Source of the DNA: Candidatus Nitrosopumilus sp.
Lineage (GTDB): Archaea; Thermoproteota; Nitrososphaeria; Nitrososphaerales; Nitrosopumilaceae
Reading direction: 5' to 3'
Length of the DNA: 13,577 bases
Assembly (NCBI GenBank): GCA_013002265.1
Contig: JABDKK010000197.1
Coordinates: 1 to 13,577 of the forward strand
A model generated the notes under the pieces. It did no database searches. It was not told the origin of the DNA and was given only the letters and a program-made list of their open reading frames with translations. A program made the translations under genes and the position numbers. Positions 11,926 through 13,577 of the stretch are shown piece after piece; positions within the stretch are counted from its first letter, which is position 1; each line of letters opens with the position of its first letter.

Positions 11926-13191
11926 CTAGATTTCTTTCTGATTTCCCATGTATTTCTGTAAAACATCAGGAATTTTGATATGGCCATCTTTGGTTTGAAA
12001 GTTTTCCATAATTGCCACTAAAATCCTAGTTGTGGCAATTAGAGTACTATTGAGTGTGTGCAAATATTGCGTATCTTCATTTGTCTTATCTCTAAATCTT
12101 ATCTTCAGTCTTCTTGCTTGATAGTCTAAACAATTTGAACACGATACGATCTCTCTATATGCATTTTGACCTGCCATCCAAGCTTCAACATCATATGTCT
12201 TTGCTGAGACTTTTCCCATGTCTCCGCTGGATAACAGCATTACCCTATGAGAAATTCCTAATTTCTGATAAAATTCTTCAACAACCGATAACATCTTTTC
12301 ATGTTCCTTCCACGAATCTTCTGGCCTTGCAAACACAAATTGCTCAATTTTATCAAATTGATGTACTCTGAAAATTCCCTTTTGATCTCTGCCATGAGCT
12401 CCTGCTTCTTTTCTAAAACAAGGACTTATCCCTGCATATCTGATTGGAAGATCCTTTCCCTCAATGATTTCTTTTGCATGCATTGCTGCCATAGCGTGCT
12501 CTGATGTTCCAATCATGTATAGATCTTCTTGGTCTACTTTGTAGATGACTTCTTCAAAGTCATTAGCAATTACAGCACCTTCCATAGATTCTCGATTAAT
12601 CATGTATGGAGGTTGAATGAGAAAATACCCTTTTCCTGCAAGAAAATCTAATCCATAATGAATTAGCGATTGATTTAGTCTAACTAGATCATTTTTTAAA
12701 TAATAAAATCTTGCTCCTGCAACTTTTGCTGCCCTCTCTAAATCCACTAAATCCAAATTATCTGAAATATCAATATGGTCATTAATCTTAAAATCAAATT
12801 TTGGAATATCCCCCCATTTCCTAATTTCCTTATTGGAACTTTCATCTGGACCTATTGGGACGGATTCATGGATTAGATTTGGAATTGTTAATGCTAATCT
12901 GGAATACTCTTTTTCTATTTCCGCTTGTTCAGATTCTAATTTTGTTAGTTTTCCAGATATTTCACTCATCTCATTTAAAATCTGGGCAGTGTCCTTTCCT
13001 GCCTTCTTCATTTTTGAAATTTGTATTCCTATTTCGTTTTTCTTTTTTCTATACTCATCAGTCTTTATGATAAAATCACGACGCTTTTTGTCAGAATCTA
13101 TTAGGGAGTCTAAATCAAAATCAACAGATCTTGCCTTTAGCATATCTTGGATAATTTGAGATTTTTCTTTGATTAATTTCGGATCTAACAT
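11926..13191 (-). CDS. serS: Seryl-tRNA synthetase
   Basis: Class II synthetase that charges tRNA(Ser), cytoplasmic. The 421 residues show the N-terminal helical arm (about 30-105, long coiled coil rich in Lys and Glu), the TSE serine-pocket motif GTSEHAMAAMHA (228-239), motif 2 FRKEAGAHGRDQKGIFRVHQFDKIE (259-283) and motif 3 NSTLIATTRILVAIMEN (381-397) with the ATP arginine R389. This is the common bacterial/archaeal form, not the rare methanogen type. ATG 13191 overlaps the pcc1 stop by one base (TAATG), so translation is coupled. rps3ae follows after 40 nt. Confidence 0.97.
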   Translation of the reverse strand: MLDPKLIKEKSQIIQDMLKARSVDFDLDSLIDSDKKRRDFIIKTDEYRKKKNEIGIQISKMKKAGKDTAQILNEMSEISGKLTKLESEQAEIEKEYSRLALTIPNLIHESVPIGPDESSNKEIRKWGDIPKFDFKINDHIDISDNLDLVDLERAAKVAGARFYYLKNDLVRLNQSLIHYGLDFLAGKGYFLIQPPYMINRESMEGAVIANDFEEVIYKVDQEDLYMIGTSEHAMAAMHAKEIIEGKDLPIRYAGISPCFRKEAGAHGRDQKGIFRVHQFDKIEQFVFARPEDSWKEHEKMLSVVEEFYQKLGISHRVMLLSSGDMGKVSAKTYDVEAWMAGQNAYREIVSCSNCLDYQARRLKIRFRDKTNEDTQYLHTLNSTLIATTRILVAIMENFQTKDGHIKIPDVLQKYMGNQKEI

Positions 13192-13433
13192 TACTCAATC
13201 ACCTTAAGTGCTACCTGTATGTGTTCTAATACTTCATCTATGGTTCCAATCAACTGTTTCATGCTCTTCTTACTCTCGAAATTAAAAACAAGTTTGTTAT
13301 CAATATTTTCAACTGAAAGACTCAACCCTTCTGGAAAATTTACATTGTCTGGTTCTAATGCCTTTTTGACAGTTTCAGCCTTTTCTTTAGATATTTTATT
13401 GAGTGTTACTTGGACTTGACACGTTAACGACAT
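13191..13433 (-). CDS. pcc1: KEOPS complex subunit Pcc1
   Basis: Small dimer-forming subunit of the KEOPS complex, which makes the t6A modification at position 37 of ANN-decoding tRNAs with Kae1 and Bud32. The 80 residues fit the family: V-x-V-x-L near the start, KKALEPDNVNFPEGLSLSVENIDNKLVFNFES, and the C-terminal helix MKQLIGTIDEVLEHIQVALKVIE. ATG 13433 lies inside the end of the DHH gene (38-nt overlap), and the stop shares a base with the serS ATG. Neighbouring DHH and eS1 genes are typical for archaeal pcc1. Confidence 0.87.
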   Translation of the reverse strand: MSLTCQVQVTLNKISKEKAETVKKALEPDNVNFPEGLSLSVENIDNKLVFNFESKKSMKQLIGTIDEVLEHIQVALKVIE

Positions 13434-13577
13434 TTACTTCTAAATAATTAAGAAATTCATCTAATTTGTCTTTAGTTATTTTTGCTCCAGCTGCTGCATT
13501 ATGTCCTCCTCCAACACCATCAAATTTATCAGCACCGGCTCTCATTAATTCACTTAGATTGATATCTGAATTACAAC
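13396..13577 (-). CDS. DHH-family phosphoesterase (RecJ-like), C-terminal end (partial)
   Basis: The frame runs in from beyond the window edge and stops at TAA 13398-13396. It gives about 59 residues with the DHHA1 substrate-binding motif GGGHNAAAGA, which identifies DHH phosphoesterases such as archaeal RecJ-like nucleases. The usual genes near archaeal pcc1 include a RecJ-like DHH protein, which agrees. The catalytic DHH part is outside the window, so whether it cuts DNA, RNA or small nucleotides cannot be told. The final 12 codons overlap the start of pcc1 in another frame. Confidence 0.82.
   Translation of the reverse strand, partial: CNSDINLSELMRAGADKFDGVGGGHNAAAGAKITKDKLDEFLNYLEVNVVNVSSPSNTQ

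Noticed and set aside
12833..13159. Open frame of 108 residues on the + strand.
   Set aside because: It is antisense to the helical arm of serS and rich in Phe, Ser and Ile, as expected from the complement of Lys/Glu-rich coding DNA.

Overview
The window is archaeal. It encodes a TATA-binding protein, ribosomal protein eS1 (S3Ae), a Pcc1-type KEOPS subunit, a COG1325-type exosome-linked RNA-binding protein and a geranylgeranyl reductase of ether-lipid synthesis. The DNA is AT-rich, many genes start with TTG or GTG, and good TATA boxes sit about 20-24 nt before several start codons, as in leaderless archaeal transcripts. Together these suggest a marine Nitrososphaerota (Thaumarchaeota, Nitrosopumilus-like) genome. 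The lineage is inference; the domain Archaea is well supported. The layout looks like ordinary chromosome: I see no rRNA, tRNA, transposon or CRISPR array.

Left part, mostly + strand (1-3168): the tail of a secreted calcium-binding thrombospondin type 3 repeat protein; a tRNA-dihydrouridine synthase; a stand-alone Lrp/AsnC ligand-binding (RAM) domain protein; a divergent PII signal protein on the - strand; a small helix-turn-helix-like protein; and a single-pass membrane protein with an outer beta domain. The gap between the RAM gene and the PII gene holds a strong hairpin.

Middle part, - strand (3170-6696), in transcription order: a PLP-dependent synthase fused to a rhodanese domain, with an ASCH-domain gene 4 nt behind it; then tbp from its own strong TATA box, a small unknown protein and a small RecB/Cas4-like PD-(D/E)XK nuclease candidate.

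Next block, - strand (6778-10633): a geranylgeranyl reductase, then a MoxR-type AAA+ ATPase whose stop codon directly abuts the start of a VWA-domain partner.

Right part, - strand (10822-13577): a DHH phosphoesterase (C-terminus only), pcc1, serS, rps3ae and the COG1325 gene. This is a translation and RNA-processing cluster; the DHH, pcc1 and serS genes overlap. Between this cluster and the reductase lies a short GC-rich island (about 52% GC against roughly 30% around it) that may be a small RNA gene.

The least explained signals are the GC island with degenerate C/D-box-like motifs, the hairpin beside the PII gene, two predicted leaderless mini-ORFs that end at or overlap TTG starts, the PLP-rhodanese fusion with a helical insertion, and the lone nuclease. 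No gap without a gene exceeds 300 bases.
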